In this document: positions 53,021 to 62,008 of the stretch, in pieces
Layout of the letters: each line of letters starts with the position of its first letter
How positions within the stretch are numbered: the stretch's first letter is position 1
From: Pseudoneobacillus rhizosphaerae
Lineage (GTDB): Bacteria > Bacillota > Bacilli > Bacillales > Cytobacillaceae
Reading direction: 5' to 3'
Assembly (NCBI RefSeq): GCF_917563885.1
Contig: NZ_CAKJTG010000016.1
Coordinates: 35,158-99,157 of the forward strand
DNA: 64,000 bases
Position numbers and translations under genes: made by a program
The notes under the pieces: generated by a model
Told to the model about the DNA's origin: nothing
Databases searched by the model: none
What the model saw: only the letters and a program-made list of their open reading frames with translations

Positions 53021-54031
53021 TTGGAAGCTACAATTAAGGATATTTCAGAAAAGACGGGTTTATCTCTAGGGACTATTTCAAACTATTTAAATGGAAGAAA
53101 TGTCAAGGAAATAAATAGAATTCTAATCGAAACAGCCATTGAAGAATTGGGATATAATGTTAACATGTCTGCCCGATCGCTTAAAACAAAACAGTCAAAG
53201 TTAATTGGTTTAGTCGTCCCATCATCTGAGTTAACATTTTCAGCCAAACTCGTTTCAGTCGTTGAAAAGATTCTATCAAAAAAAGGGTTTATGGTTATGA
53301 TCACAGTCATCGGTCATTCTCCGTTAATAGATTATCAAAAGTTAATTAATTTACAATCTAGAAATGCGGATGCCATGATTATTATCCCTTCAACAAATAA
53401 TGAAACATTAGAGAAATGGCTAAAAAGTCTAAAAAGTCCGATTCCGATTATCATACTTGATCGTATCATTGAGGATTATAATAAAGCGAAATATGTTTTA
53501 GTCAATAATGAAAGCGCATCAAAAATGGCTGTTGATTATCTAATCCATAAAAACCATAAATTGATTTCAATTATTGGGGGAGATATGGACGGGTATACGA
53601 CGATTGAACGTATGAAAGGCTATAAAAAATCTTTAGAAGAAAACGATATGGAAATTAATCCTGATTATATTATTTATAGTGATTTTACTATACGCGGCGG
53701 GTATCTAGCTTGCGAAAAAATATTTCAATTAAAAAATCTCCCATCAGCTATTTTTGTAACAAACTATGATATGACATTAGGCGTAATCGAATACTTGAAT
53801 GAGCATAACATAAAAATTGGTGAAGGTATTTCATTGATTGGTTTTGACCTCGATGATTTAACTAAAATTGTTAATCCTAGTATAACAATGATTATCCAGC
53901 CAATAAAGGAAATGGCAGAATATACTGCCTATCGATTACTAGATTTTTTAAAGCGTGAGTATTATGAAAAAACGCCTATATTTTTTACTTGTACACTTAA
54001 AGAAGGTGGATCTGTATCTGAACTTATCTAA
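53021..54031 (+). CDS. LacI-family transcriptional regulator (nucleoside operon)
   Basis: 336 residues from TTG 53021, set by AAGGGG seven bases upstream; an earlier in-frame ATG at 52988 lies inside the operator. Helix-turn-helix at 3-25 (IKDISEKTGLSLGTISNYLN), hinge near 45-58, then a periplasmic-binding-like effector domain. Contacts the two palindromes at 52984 and 54052. The neighbours suggest a nucleoside or ribose as effector. Confidence 0.92.
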   Translation: MEATIKDISEKTGLSLGTISNYLNGRNVKEINRILIETAIEELGYNVNMSARSLKTKQSKLIGLVVPSSELTFSAKLVSVVEKILSKKGFMVMITVIGHSPLIDYQKLINLQSRNADAMIIIPSTNNETLEKWLKSLKSPIPIIILDRIIEDYNKAKYVLVNNESASKMAVDYLIHKNHKLISIIGGDMDGYTTIERMKGYKKSLEENDMEINPDYIIYSDFTIRGGYLACEKIFQLKNLPSAIFVTNYDMTLGVIEYLNEHNIKIGEGISLIGFDLDDLTKIVNPSITMIIQPIKEMAEYTAYRLLDFLKREYYEKTPIFFTCTLKEGGSVSELI

Positions 54032-54051
54032 CTATTCTTTTTTTATATAAA

Positions 54052-54069
54052 AAATGAAACGTTTCATTT
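54052..54069. promoter_or_regulatory. LacI-type operator, copy 2
   Basis: AAATGAAACGTTTCATTT, an 18-bp perfect palindrome identical in core to copy 1, 56 bases before the transporter gene. It puts the transport and hydrolase genes under the same regulator. Confidence 0.8.
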
Positions 54070-54124
54070 CCTTCAATAGTACTGTAAAACTATCTAAATA
54101 TGACTTCAGAAAAGAGGAAAAAGT

Positions 54125-55339
54125 ATGGACATCGTTAGAGGGATAATTGGTTTAGCCTTCATTTTTGTTTTAGGTTATTTGATAAGCTTTGATAGAAAAA
54201 ATGTTCGGTATAAACCAATGGCGATCATGATTGGTTTGCAACTTGTGATTACATTTGTTGCTTTAAACACTGCGGTTGGTGTTACCATTTTAGGTGGAAT
54301 TTCTGACTTTTTTAGCTGGTTGTTGAAACAAGCTGATGGTGGCGTCAACTTTGTATTCGGCGGTATAGAAATGAAGTTTGTATTCTTTTTCCACGTTTTA
54401 ATGCCTATTGTTTTTATATCGGCTTTAGTTGGAATTTTAAATTATTTCAAGGTCTTGCCATTTATTATTAAATGGACAGGAAAACTAATCAATAAGATCA
54501 CAGGAATGGGAGATCTAGAAAGTTACTTTGCACCTTCAACAGCTATTTTAGGACAGCCTGAAGTGTTTATCACAATTAAAGAACAACTTCCAAAAATGAA
54601 ACCGCAACAACTATATACCATTTGTGCGTCGGCAATGTCAGCTGTTAGTGCAGCCACATTGGGAGCTTATATGACAATGGTTCCAGGCCAATATGTAGTA
54701 GTTGCTGTATTTCTAAATATTTTTTCAGCTTTAATTATTTCCTGCGTTGTAAACCCTTACAACCCAAAAACAATTAATGAAGATGCTTCGGATAATAATA
54801 GTAAGGAAAGTACAGAATGGTTAGTAAGTGCAGAAGGTGAAGAAAGGGAACCATTTTTCCAAATGTTAGGTACTTACATTTTAGATGGTTTTAAATTAGT
54901 AATCATTGTCTCAGCCATGTTGATCGGTTTTATGGCTTTAGTAACGATTTTAAATAATTCTTTTGAAATTATGTTTAATATTACTTTTACAGAAATTATG
55001 GGCTGGGTCTTTGCACCAATTGCATTCGTATTAGGTGTCCCTTGGGATGAAGTGGTTAGAGTTGGTAGTATCATGGCTACTAAACTAATTACGAATGAAT
55101 TTGTTGCAATGGGTGAGTTAGCGCAAGTTGCTGAAACATTGTCTCCAAAAGCACATGCGATGATTTCTACTTATTTAATTAGTTTCGCAAACTTCGGAAC
55201 ATTAGGTATTGTATCCGGTTCAATTAAATCAATCGATGAAAAACAAGGAAGAATGGTTGCTAAATATTCATTGAAACTCTTATTAGGTGCCACAATGGCC
55301 TCCATGCTAACAGCAACAATCGTTGGTATGTTTTATTAA
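54125..55339 (+). CDS. nupC: Concentrative nucleoside transporter (NupC-like)
   Basis: 404 residues with about nine membrane helices. Family motifs: GISDFFSWLLKQADGGVNFV, FFHVLMPIVFISALVGIL, FFAPSTAILGQPEVFITIKE-like YFAPSTAILGQPEVFITIKE, and NEFVAMGELAQV with TYLISFANFGTLGIVSGSIK. Proton-coupled CNT transporters import nucleosides. Followed by ribokinase and nucleoside hydrolase genes, and preceded by a LacI operator, so it feeds nucleosides into salvage. The symbol is a family assignment. Confidence 0.92.
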   Translation: MDIVRGIIGLAFIFVLGYLISFDRKNVRYKPMAIMIGLQLVITFVALNTAVGVTILGGISDFFSWLLKQADGGVNFVFGGIEMKFVFFFHVLMPIVFISALVGILNYFKVLPFIIKWTGKLINKITGMGDLESYFAPSTAILGQPEVFITIKEQLPKMKPQQLYTICASAMSAVSAATLGAYMTMVPGQYVVVAVFLNIFSALIISCVVNPYNPKTINEDASDNNSKESTEWLVSAEGEEREPFFQMLGTYILDGFKLVIIVSAMLIGFMALVTILNNSFEIMFNITFTEIMGWVFAPIAFVLGVPWDEVVRVGSIMATKLITNEFVAMGELAQVAETLSPKAHAMISTYLISFANFGTLGIVSGSIKSIDEKQGRMVAKYSLKLLLGATMASMLTATIVGMFY

Positions 55340-55497
55340 TCGGTACAAGTATGCATAAGTGTTCCATGAGGACAGATCTTTCGGTAAGCAGGTAGAAAAA
55401 TAAATGCTACATTTGGACAAGAAAACTGGAATTAATTATTACCACGCTTGAAAAATACAAGGAACCTGTCCCTGCGTCCCACTAAGAAGGTGCTTGA

Positions 55498-56370
55498 ATG
55501 ATAACTGTAGTAGGTAGTATAAATATTGATTTAGTTGTACAAACAGATCACATGCCCGAACAAGGAGAAACGACGTTAGGGAATTCCCTATCCATTTTTA
55601 CTGGTGGAAAGGGTGCGAATCAGGCAGTTTCGATTTCAAGATTAGGAAAGGAAACACAAATTATTGGTGCTTGTGGTACTGATGAGTACGGAAAGATTGC
55701 CTTATCATCATTAAAAAAGGAAAACATTAAAACGGATCATGTCTTTTTAGTTCCAGATGTTTCAACAGGTGTTGCCTCGATTATAGTTTCTAATTCTGAT
55801 AATCGAATTATTGTCGTTCCAGGAGCAAACTACTTATTAACACCAGAAAAAATTAGTTCTGTGAAAGATGAAATAGTAAAAAGTGAAATGGTTGTTCTTC
55901 AGTTGGAAATACCGCCTGAAACAGTTCAGGCAGTATTGGAAATTTGTAATGAATATCATATTCCTACGATCCTAAATCCTGCACCAATGGATAAATTCAG
56001 GAAAGAATTTATTGATTTAGCAACCTATATTACACCGAATGAAATGGAATGTATAAGCCTATTTGGTGAAAATATGGAGGAAACTTTAGAACAATATCCA
56101 AATAAATTAGTTGTTACTTTAGGGGATCAAGGTGCTCGTTATTATGACGGCGAAAAACATGTTTATATTAATAGTTATCCAGTAAAAGCAGTTGATACAA
56201 CAGGTGCTGGGGATACTTTTAATGGAAGCTTTGCCGTTGCCTTAACCGAGGGAAAAACGATTGAAGAAGCTGCAAGATTTGCAAATGCAAGTGCTTCTTT
56301 ATCAGTTGAGAAAAAAGGGGCACAAACCGGCATGCCTTCATATGAGATGGTCCTAAACCGGTTGGGTTAG
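55498..56370 (+). CDS. rbsK: Ribokinase
   Basis: 290 residues of the PfkB family. N-terminal GSINIDLVVQTDHMPEQGET, sugar-site GGKGANQAVSISRLG, and the C-terminal ATP/catalytic motif DTTGAGDTFNGSF with the base Asp. It phosphorylates ribose released by the next enzyme. A short GGAACCTGTCCCTGCGTCCC repeat fragment (55461-55480) lies just before it. The start is behind AGAAGG. Confidence 0.92.
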   Translation: MITVVGSINIDLVVQTDHMPEQGETTLGNSLSIFTGGKGANQAVSISRLGKETQIIGACGTDEYGKIALSSLKKENIKTDHVFLVPDVSTGVASIIVSNSDNRIIVVPGANYLLTPEKISSVKDEIVKSEMVVLQLEIPPETVQAVLEICNEYHIPTILNPAPMDKFRKEFIDLATYITPNEMECISLFGENMEETLEQYPNKLVVTLGDQGARYYDGEKHVYINSYPVKAVDTTGAGDTFNGSFAVALTEGKTIEEAARFANASASLSVEKKGAQTGMPSYEMVLNRLG

Positions 56371-56462
56371 GAATGAGGCGACACCGCGATGCGAGTGTTT
56401 GGCGCATACATTGTATTAGTTTTATAGATTTGTAAATCAAAATTCTTATAGGGGTGACAAAC

Positions 56463-57455
56463 ATGGAAAAACGAAAGATTATCATTGATACAGATCCAGG
56501 CATTGATGATACTTATGCTCTGGTAGCCGCTTTTAGTTATGAAGGATTTGATGTATTAGGAATAACCGTTGTAGCTGGTAATGTAGGCTTGGAGAACTGT
56601 GTTAATAACGCTTTAGGGATTGTTAACTTAATGAATGCCGACTGTCGGGTTTATCCTGGAGCGACGGCTTCATTGGTAGGTCTGGAAAATGCTAAAACAT
56701 ATAATATAGAATCTTCGGTCCATGGAGCAGGTGGATTGGGTACGGTTACACTTACTCCTGATCCAACGAAACGCTCAGATACGCACGCAGTAGATTTTAT
56801 TTTAGAAACTGTAAAAGAAAACCCAGGTGAGGTTGAAATAATTACCTTAGGTCCATTAACGAATATTGCCTTAGCCATTCGAAAAGATAGAGAAACGATG
56901 AAAAAGGTTAAAAAGATTTGGTCTATGGGTGGTGGCGTTCGCTTAGGAAATAGAACACCTGTAGCCGAATTTAATTATTGGGCAGACCCTGAAGCGGCAA
57001 AAGAAGTCTACGAGTTGATCGGTGAAGATGTTGAAATTAATATGATCGGATTAGATGTTACACAAAGTACTCGAATGACTTTAGATGACTTATTCTTCCT
57101 AGAAACAGAGTGTGGAAATTTAGGGTCACTATTAAGTGAAATGTCAAATCATTATAAAAAAATGTATTGGGAAGTTCTTCGGTTCACCGGGGTTATTGTT
57201 CATGATTTAGTTGCGGTCATGCTTGCGATTGACCCTAGTTTAAGTGATGAGGATGACGTCTATAAACAAGTTAATTTACAGATGGAATGCGAAGGAATAT
57301 GCAAAGGACAGACGGTGGTTCAATTCTCTCCTAGTGATGATGAACCTAGAAATGCAAATGTTTATATGGGAATCGACAACGACAACTATCGAAAAGCCTT
57401 CTTCAAACTTTGCTTCCCAGAATCCTATTCAATGTATACCAAATATATTCTATAA
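56463..57455 (+). CDS. Nucleoside hydrolase (IunH/Rih family)
   Basis: 330 residues from ATG 56463; the GTG at 56454 lies inside the site AGGGGTG. Splits a ribonucleoside into base and ribose. The calcium-binding signature DTDPGIDD (residues 9-16) is present, with VHGAGGLG, and the C-terminal NVYMGIDNDNYRK carries a further Asp-rich stretch. Together with NupC and RbsK it forms a full route: nucleoside import, hydrolysis, ribose phosphorylation. Confidence 0.92.
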   Translation: MEKRKIIIDTDPGIDDTYALVAAFSYEGFDVLGITVVAGNVGLENCVNNALGIVNLMNADCRVYPGATASLVGLENAKTYNIESSVHGAGGLGTVTLTPDPTKRSDTHAVDFILETVKENPGEVEIITLGPLTNIALAIRKDRETMKKVKKIWSMGGGVRLGNRTPVAEFNYWADPEAAKEVYELIGEDVEINMIGLDVTQSTRMTLDDLFFLETECGNLGSLLSEMSNHYKKMYWEVLRFTGVIVHDLVAVMLAIDPSLSDEDDVYKQVNLQMECEGICKGQTVVQFSPSDDEPRNANVYMGIDNDNYRKAFFKLCFPESYSMYTKYIL

Positions 57456-57527
57456 TTGGGACAAGGGTAGTCTGGCCCCAATTTCAAATGAAATCTTAAG
57501 AGAATAGATGCCCTTATGTATATCTTC

Positions 57528-57566
57528 TTTAGTGCTTCTTTCTTGGAAGGAAGCACTAAATTTAAT
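57528..57566 (+). terminator. Terminator of the nucleoside operon
   Basis: TTTAGTGCTTC and GAAGCACTAAA form a perfect 11-bp stem, 73 bases past the nucleoside hydrolase stop, then TTTAAT. Confidence 0.7.
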
Positions 57567-57648
57567 CATTATTAGATTTGTCACTTTAGTTGGACATTAA
57601 ATAGTTACCGTTTATGGTACAAAATTCGACATTTTTTTCACTTTTGAC

Positions 57649-57677
57649 TTGACCTTCATTAGAAAAAAGTATATTAT
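57649..57677 (+). promoter_or_regulatory. tRNA-Gly promoter
   Basis: TTGACC at 57649-57654 and TATTAT at 57672-57677 with a 17-base spacer; an overlapping TTGACT lies at 57644. The tRNA begins 38 bases later. Confidence 0.65.
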
Positions 57678-57714
57678 AAAGAAGTCGATTTTATGGAATG
57701 GCAATTATTAACAT

Positions 57715-57788
57715 GCGGGTGTAGTTTAGTGGTAAAACCTCAGCCTTCCAAGCTGATGTTGTGAGTTCGATTCTCATCACCCGCTCCA
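57715..57788 (+). tRNA. tRNA-Gly (anticodon TCC), CCA encoded
   Basis: Acceptor stem GCGGGTG/CACCCGC with discriminator T and encoded CCA; D-arm GTTTAGTGGTAAAAC; anticodon stem TCAGC/GCTGA with loop CTTCCAA (anticodon at 57747-57749); T-arm with GAGTTCGATTCTC. All cloverleaf stems pair. Confidence 0.97.
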
Positions 57789-57802
57789 TACATATGTGAT
57801 TC

Positions 57803-57849
57803 AACGCAGTGTTTTATTTTTAATAAATAAAGCATTGCGTTTTTTATTT
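57803..57849. terminator. Terminator downstream of tRNA-Gly
   Basis: AACGCAGTG ... CATTGCGTT with A/T-rich pairing inside, followed by TTTTATTTTTT. It can serve both the tRNA and the convergent B3/B4 gene. Confidence 0.7.
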
Positions 57850-57873
57850 TTTCAAAAAAAAAGACACTAACTA

Positions 57874-58542
57874 CTAGTGCCCCAAAATCGAATAGCTTCC
57901 TTCACCACCATGAATTTGTACAAACATATTCATTAATGATTCGGTGAGTTTCTGAGATTCTTCTAAGTCCAATGAAGGTCTTAAATAAACAATTTGTAAA
58001 GCAGACTTCGTTTCCAATTTAACTGGAGTTCGGTCAGAGTCTACAAATGGACTTCCGAATGCTCCATCCTCATCGGCCGAAACGATCAGTTTTTCAACAG
58101 AGTTTAGACGACCGTTCAAGCCAACATACTCCTCACCAGGATGACCAATTCTAACCGTCACATTTCCATTAATTTTACTAGTGTCGTATACACCGATTGG
58201 AATTTGATATTGAAGCGAGAAGAAATTGTTAACATCAATCGCGCTCTGCACTGAATCTATGTAGTTTTGTTTCCCAATCCTTCTATAAAGTGCTTCAACA
58301 GAGGGGCGATAGCGATTCGGATCTTTACCTGTTGTTTTAAAGATTTGTCGCCACTCTTTAATCCCGTCTAAATCAGTTACGTTTTTATTTTCTAAGTCAA
58401 AATAAAGTGATTCTTGGAATAATCGCAAACGTCCTTTTAGCATCTGTGGAGATTCTGAAACCGTTATATTTTTATAATGAATAACTCCTATCTTAAAATG
58501 AGGAATAAGCGTATTAAGTTTGTCAGATACCTTAATTTCCAA
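57874..58542 (-). CDS. B3/B4-domain protein (PheRS editing-domain-like)
   Basis: 222 residues from TTG 58542, where GGAGGTGG on the reverse strand gives correct spacing; a longer frame to 58599 lacks a site. The protein is a stand-alone B3/B4 domain as in the beta subunit of phenylalanyl-tRNA synthetase: RPSVEALYRRIGKQNYIDSV and INVNNFFSLQ-like VNNFFSLQYQIPIGVYDTSK. Homologues are suspected of tRNA or amino-acid editing; the role is unproven. Divergent from queG, as often seen in Bacillus. Confidence 0.85.
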   Translation of the reverse strand: MEIKVSDKLNTLIPHFKIGVIHYKNITVSESPQMLKGRLRLFQESLYFDLENKNVTDLDGIKEWRQIFKTTGKDPNRYRPSVEALYRRIGKQNYIDSVQSAIDVNNFFSLQYQIPIGVYDTSKINGNVTVRIGHPGEEYVGLNGRLNSVEKLIVSADEDGAFGSPFVDSDRTPVKLETKSALQIVYLRPSLDLEESQKLTESLMNMFVQIHGGEGSYSILGH

Positions 58543-58616
58543 TGTTTCCACCTCCAAAAGTATATAAAAATAGTTTATCATAAGGAATAGAATCGTCAAA
58601 AGAAAGGGGTGACCTG

Positions 58617-59759
58617 ATGAGCATCCAATCTCTGAAAAAAGACATCATTCAATATAGTAAAGAAATTGGCATTGATAAAATTGGTTTTACAACAGCATCA
58701 ACGTTTGGCGAATTAAAAAATCGGTTAGTTCGGCAGCAAGAATTAGGCTACCAATCCGGATTTGAAGAATCCGACATCGAAAAACGGGTAAATCCAAAAT
58801 TGTTATTAGATGAAGCACAGTCTATCATATCTATCGCTCTCGCATACCCCTCTAAAATGAAAGTGCGTGTCACAAGTAAAAAGGGTGAAAGAAGAGGCAT
58901 ATTTTGCCGGGCTTCTTGGGGCGAAGATTATCACCATATATTAAGAGACCGATTACGTAAGTTAGAAGAATTTATTTTATCAAAAGTTCCTGAAGCAAGA
59001 GTAAAGTCGATGGTGGATACAGGTGAGCTTTCCGATCGTGCTGTAGCGGAGCGAGCTGGAATCGGTTGGAGCGGAAAAAATTGTTCCATCATTACACCTG
59101 AATTCGGCTCGTATGTTTACCTAGGTGAAATGATTACTAATATCCCCTTTGAACCAGATGCACCAATAGAAGATCAATGTGGGGATTGTACATTATGTTT
59201 AGATGCATGCCCGACCGGAGCACTTGTACAAGGCGGACAATTAAATGCCCAGCGCTGTGTAGCGTTTTTAACCCAAACAAAGGGCTTTTTACCTGATGAA
59301 TTTCGTGAAAAGCTAGGTAATCGAGTTTATGGCTGCGATTCATGCCAAACAGCTTGTCCGAAAAACAAGGGGAAGGATTTTCATTTTCACGATGAAATGG
59401 AGCCTGATTCTGAGTTAGTAAAGCCGTTATTGAAGCCTATTCTAAAAATTAGCAATCGCGAGTTTAAAGAAAAATTTGGTCCTCTATCTGGTTCGTGGCG
59501 GGGGAAGAAACCAATTCAACGAAATGCAATTGTGGCTTTAGCCCATTTTAAGGATGAAACAGCTGTTGAGGACTTAATCGATGTGATGAACAAAGATAGT
59601 CGCCCAGTTCTCCGCGGGACTGCCGCCTGGGCAATTGGAAAAATCGGTGGGGAAGCAGCAAAAGTAGCGCTTGAAAAGGCGAATGATATCGAAACAGACC
59701 CGGAAGTAATAGTTGAAATTAACAAGGGCTTAGCTTATTTTAATGGAGGACAATCCTAA
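58617..59759 (+). CDS. queG: Epoxyqueuosine reductase QueG
   Basis: 380 residues (YhbA in B. subtilis). Catalyses the last step of queuosine synthesis in tRNA, using cobalamin and two 4Fe-4S clusters. The clusters are bound by CGDCTLCLDACPTGAL and CDSCQTACPKN; an Asp-rich N-terminal domain precedes, and HEAT-like repeats (ETAVEDLIDVMNKDSRPVLR) end the protein. The start is ATG behind GAAAGGGGTGA. First gene of the conserved yhbA-yhbB-cspR-prkA block. Confidence 0.96.
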   Translation: MSIQSLKKDIIQYSKEIGIDKIGFTTASTFGELKNRLVRQQELGYQSGFEESDIEKRVNPKLLLDEAQSIISIALAYPSKMKVRVTSKKGERRGIFCRASWGEDYHHILRDRLRKLEEFILSKVPEARVKSMVDTGELSDRAVAERAGIGWSGKNCSIITPEFGSYVYLGEMITNIPFEPDAPIEDQCGDCTLCLDACPTGALVQGGQLNAQRCVAFLTQTKGFLPDEFREKLGNRVYGCDSCQTACPKNKGKDFHFHDEMEPDSELVKPLLKPILKISNREFKEKFGPLSGSWRGKKPIQRNAIVALAHFKDETAVEDLIDVMNKDSRPVLRGTAAWAIGKIGGEAAKVALEKANDIETDPEVIVEINKGLAYFNGGQS

Positions 59760-59849
59760 AAGGGATTGTTCTTTTATTTTGTGCTTAATCGTTAGTGAAA
59801 GAAGTAGAAAATTGAGAAGAAACCGAGTTGTGTCAGAAATGTGAAAATC

Positions 59850-59941
59850 GCGCATAAAACAAGGAAACCTGCGCATAAAACAAAGAAACCCGCGCATAAA
59901 ACAAAGAAACCTGCACATAAAACAAAGAAACCCGCACATAA
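59850..59941. repeat. 21-bp tandem repeat, four and a half units
   Basis: Units at 59850, 59871, 59892, 59913 and a partial at 59934 share GCGCATAAAACAAAGAAACC with a C/T last base; two late units have GCACAT. A single extra GCGCATAAAA lies at 59955. The repeats have no spacers and lie in the 59760-60255 gap, which otherwise shows no gene. The reverse-strand reading gives repetitive FLCFMRR-type peptides that are a by-product. Confidence 0.9.
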
Positions 59942-60255
59942 CCGTCTCGTTTTGGCGCATAAAATTGTTCTAGTGGGTTTTCACTAAAAAAAACACTCTT
60001 AAAAGGTTTATTTCAGCAATCCCACTGATAATAAGCGCCAAAATGACGAATCAGCAGACACAGAAGTAAAACCTCAAGAGAAAATGACCTCTTTTTGGGG
60101 TAGAGTTTGCAAATAACAGGGGTTTCGCTTTTTAAGGTAAGGATGTGCCTAATCGTTATCGCTAGCAGAAAAAAAGTCACCTAATTTTTAGCAACACAAA
60201 AAGAGCTTAAAAGGAAATTCTCTTCATATGTATTTTATGAAGGGAGTGAAGGCAA

Positions 60256-61134
60256 TTGAGAAAACAACTTCAACGTTTACTTGATGAACGAGTTAAGCAA
60301 TGTGTAACTAATTCCAAAGACACTGAGGCGACATGTAGTAAAATAGAAGCCAAAAAAGAAAGTGCCTCCAAAAGATCCGCAGAAATCGTAAAAGCAAAAG
60401 CAGCTGGGAATATTCTAAATAAGACTACGAATAAGGATACATCAAGTGTTATGTATCAAGTTCACTTTCAATACTTAATCAAACAAAATAAACAGCTATA
60501 CATGGAGGAGGAGATGGAGCTTAGAAAGGCTGATTTTTATCAAGGAACTTTAATAAATGATATGGAGGTAAATCAAATCGCATCTAATCAGGCAGAACTG
60601 CCAACAATGATTGAAACTTCCCATGAAGACACGCGCCAAAGCTTTCAATATGATCGACTAAAGGCAGTTCAATATGCTGAAACTTGGTGGAATTCTTATA
60701 ATCCAGCCTTCAAAAAATTTGAAGAAAATGATTGTACAAATTATATTTCACAATGCTTAAATGCAGGTGGAGCTCCTATGCGTGGTTATCCAACCCGGGG
60801 GCACGGCTGGTGGATTAGAGGAAATAATTGGAGTTGGAGTTGGCCAATTGCCCATGCGCTTCAATTATATTTAAGTAGCTCAAAGACGGGTTTAAGAGCA
60901 AGAGAGGTCAGTCGGCCAGACGAGTTAATGCTAGGGGATGTCATCTGTTATGACTTTGAAGGAGATGGTCGTTTCAATCACAATACGATTGTGACGGGAT
61001 ATGATTATTACGGAATGCCATTGGTGAATGCCCATACAACAAATAGCAGGCTACGTTATTGGTCTTATACCGATTCAACCGCCTACACGCCTAACATCAA
61101 ATACAAATTCTTTACAATCGTTGATGATGAATAA
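60256..61134 (+). CDS. Amidase-domain protein (YhbB-like)
   Basis: 292 residues. The C-terminal half (about 130-285) is an Amidase_6/NlpC-like cysteine hydrolase: AVQYAETWWNSYNPAF, ENDCTNYISQCLNAGG with C160 as nucleophile, and FNHNTIVTGYD with the His partner. The N-terminus is helical and charged and has no clear signal peptide. TTG start behind AGGGAGTGAAGG. In B. subtilis the gene lies between queG and trmL, as here. Likely cell-wall or peptide amidase in sporulating cells; unproven. Confidence 0.85.
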   Translation: MRKQLQRLLDERVKQCVTNSKDTEATCSKIEAKKESASKRSAEIVKAKAAGNILNKTTNKDTSSVMYQVHFQYLIKQNKQLYMEEEMELRKADFYQGTLINDMEVNQIASNQAELPTMIETSHEDTRQSFQYDRLKAVQYAETWWNSYNPAFKKFEENDCTNYISQCLNAGGAPMRGYPTRGHGWWIRGNNWSWSWPIAHALQLYLSSSKTGLRAREVSRPDELMLGDVICYDFEGDGRFNHNTIVTGYDYYGMPLVNAHTTNSRLRYWSYTDSTAYTPNIKYKFFTIVDDE

Positions 61135-61194
61135 TCATTTATCGAAACAAATGGTATAATAGCAGGTAGATTAGATTTTATGAGGTGAAAAATT

Positions 61195-61671
61195 GTGGCA
61201 GTTCATGTAGTGTTATATCAACCAGAAATCCCAGCCAACACCGGTAATATTGCTCGAACCTGTGCAGGAACAGATACTACCCTGCATCTCATTCGACCAT
61301 TAGGTTTTTCCACGGATGACAAAATGTTAAAACGTGCAGGATTAGACTATTGGGAGCATGTTACGATTTTATATTATGATTCCTTAGACGAATTCTTTGA
61401 GAAAAATAAAGGCGGCGAATTTTTCTTTATTACGAAATTTGGTCAAAAGAATCATTCCGATTTCGATTACTCTGATAAAAATAAGGATTATTATTTTATC
61501 TTTGGAAAAGAAACAACAGGCCTTCCAAAGGATGTTATTGAAAAAAATCTCGATCATGCCTTGAGAATTCCAATGAACGAAAATATTCGCTCTTTGAATT
61601 TGTCTAATACCGCAGCGATATTAATTTATGAAGCGTTAAGACAACTTGATTACTTACATTTAAGAAAATAA
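61195..61671 (+). CDS. trmL: tRNA (cytidine/uridine-34 2'-O)-methyltransferase TrmL
   Basis: 158 residues, a minimal SPOUT methyltransferase (CspR in B. subtilis). Motifs: HVVLYQPEIPANTGNIARTC at the N-terminus, FGKETTGLPKDV, and IPMNENIRSLNLSNTAAILI forming the trefoil-knot SAM site. It methylates the wobble ribose of certain tRNA-Leu. GTG start behind GAGGTGA. Terminator follows the stop directly. Confidence 0.95.
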   Translation: MAVHVVLYQPEIPANTGNIARTCAGTDTTLHLIRPLGFSTDDKMLKRAGLDYWEHVTILYYDSLDEFFEKNKGGEFFFITKFGQKNHSDFDYSDKNKDYYFIFGKETTGLPKDVIEKNLDHALRIPMNENIRSLNLSNTAAILIYEALRQLDYLHLRK

Positions 61672-61698
61672 AAAAAGGACCCTTGAGGTCCTTTTTTT
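61672..61698. terminator. Terminator between trmL and the small membrane protein gene
   Basis: AAAAAGGACC CTTGA GGTCCTTTTT, a perfect 10-bp stem with a T run. Confidence 0.9.
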
Positions 61699-61789
61699 AT
61701 TTGTTTGAGCCTGGGCGGTCATTGTATCCTGATGTGAAAATAGCCGCTAAAAATGCGATTGTAACTCCAATAAGTAAAATTGTACCCAT
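61697..61789 (-). CDS. 30-residue single-helix membrane peptide
   Basis: A short gene on the reverse strand encoding MGTILLIGVTIAFLAAIF plus a polar tail TSGYNDRPGSNK. The start ATG at 61789 follows AAGGAGG ten bases upstream (plus-strand CCTCCTT at 61800-61806). The hydrophobic helix and strong site support a real peptide. Family not known; comparable to small membrane proteins of spore formers. It sits between trmL and prkA. Confidence 0.6.
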   Translation of the reverse strand: MGTILLIGVTIAFLAAIFTSGYNDRPGSNK

Positions 61790-62008
61790 GGTATGTAAGC
61801 CTCCTTTTTTCAAAGCTTCATTAATACACATATGTCCTATTATATCCTAACAATTACATCTAGTGAATGCTAAACTAAAGATTTTTTAAAAAAATTAAAA
61901 GGACAAACTGACAACTCATATCAATAAGAATGTTCAATTGCCCAAGCGCATAGATTTATAGTAGTCGTCTCTCGATTATGGATTATGGCTACCACAAGGG
62001 AGGTCTTT

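Noticed and set aside
57600..57715. T-box or riboswitch leader before tRNA-Gly or downstream genes
   Set aside because: No specifier stem, T-box motif or known riboswitch core is visible; the stretch is explained by a promoter.
59850..59941. Possible CRISPR array
   Set aside because: Units are directly adjacent with no spacers, and no cas genes are present in the window.
59730..59960. Reverse-strand open frame with repeated FLCFMRR-type peptides
   Set aside because: It is produced by the 21-bp tandem repeat, has no ribosome binding site and overlaps the queG end.
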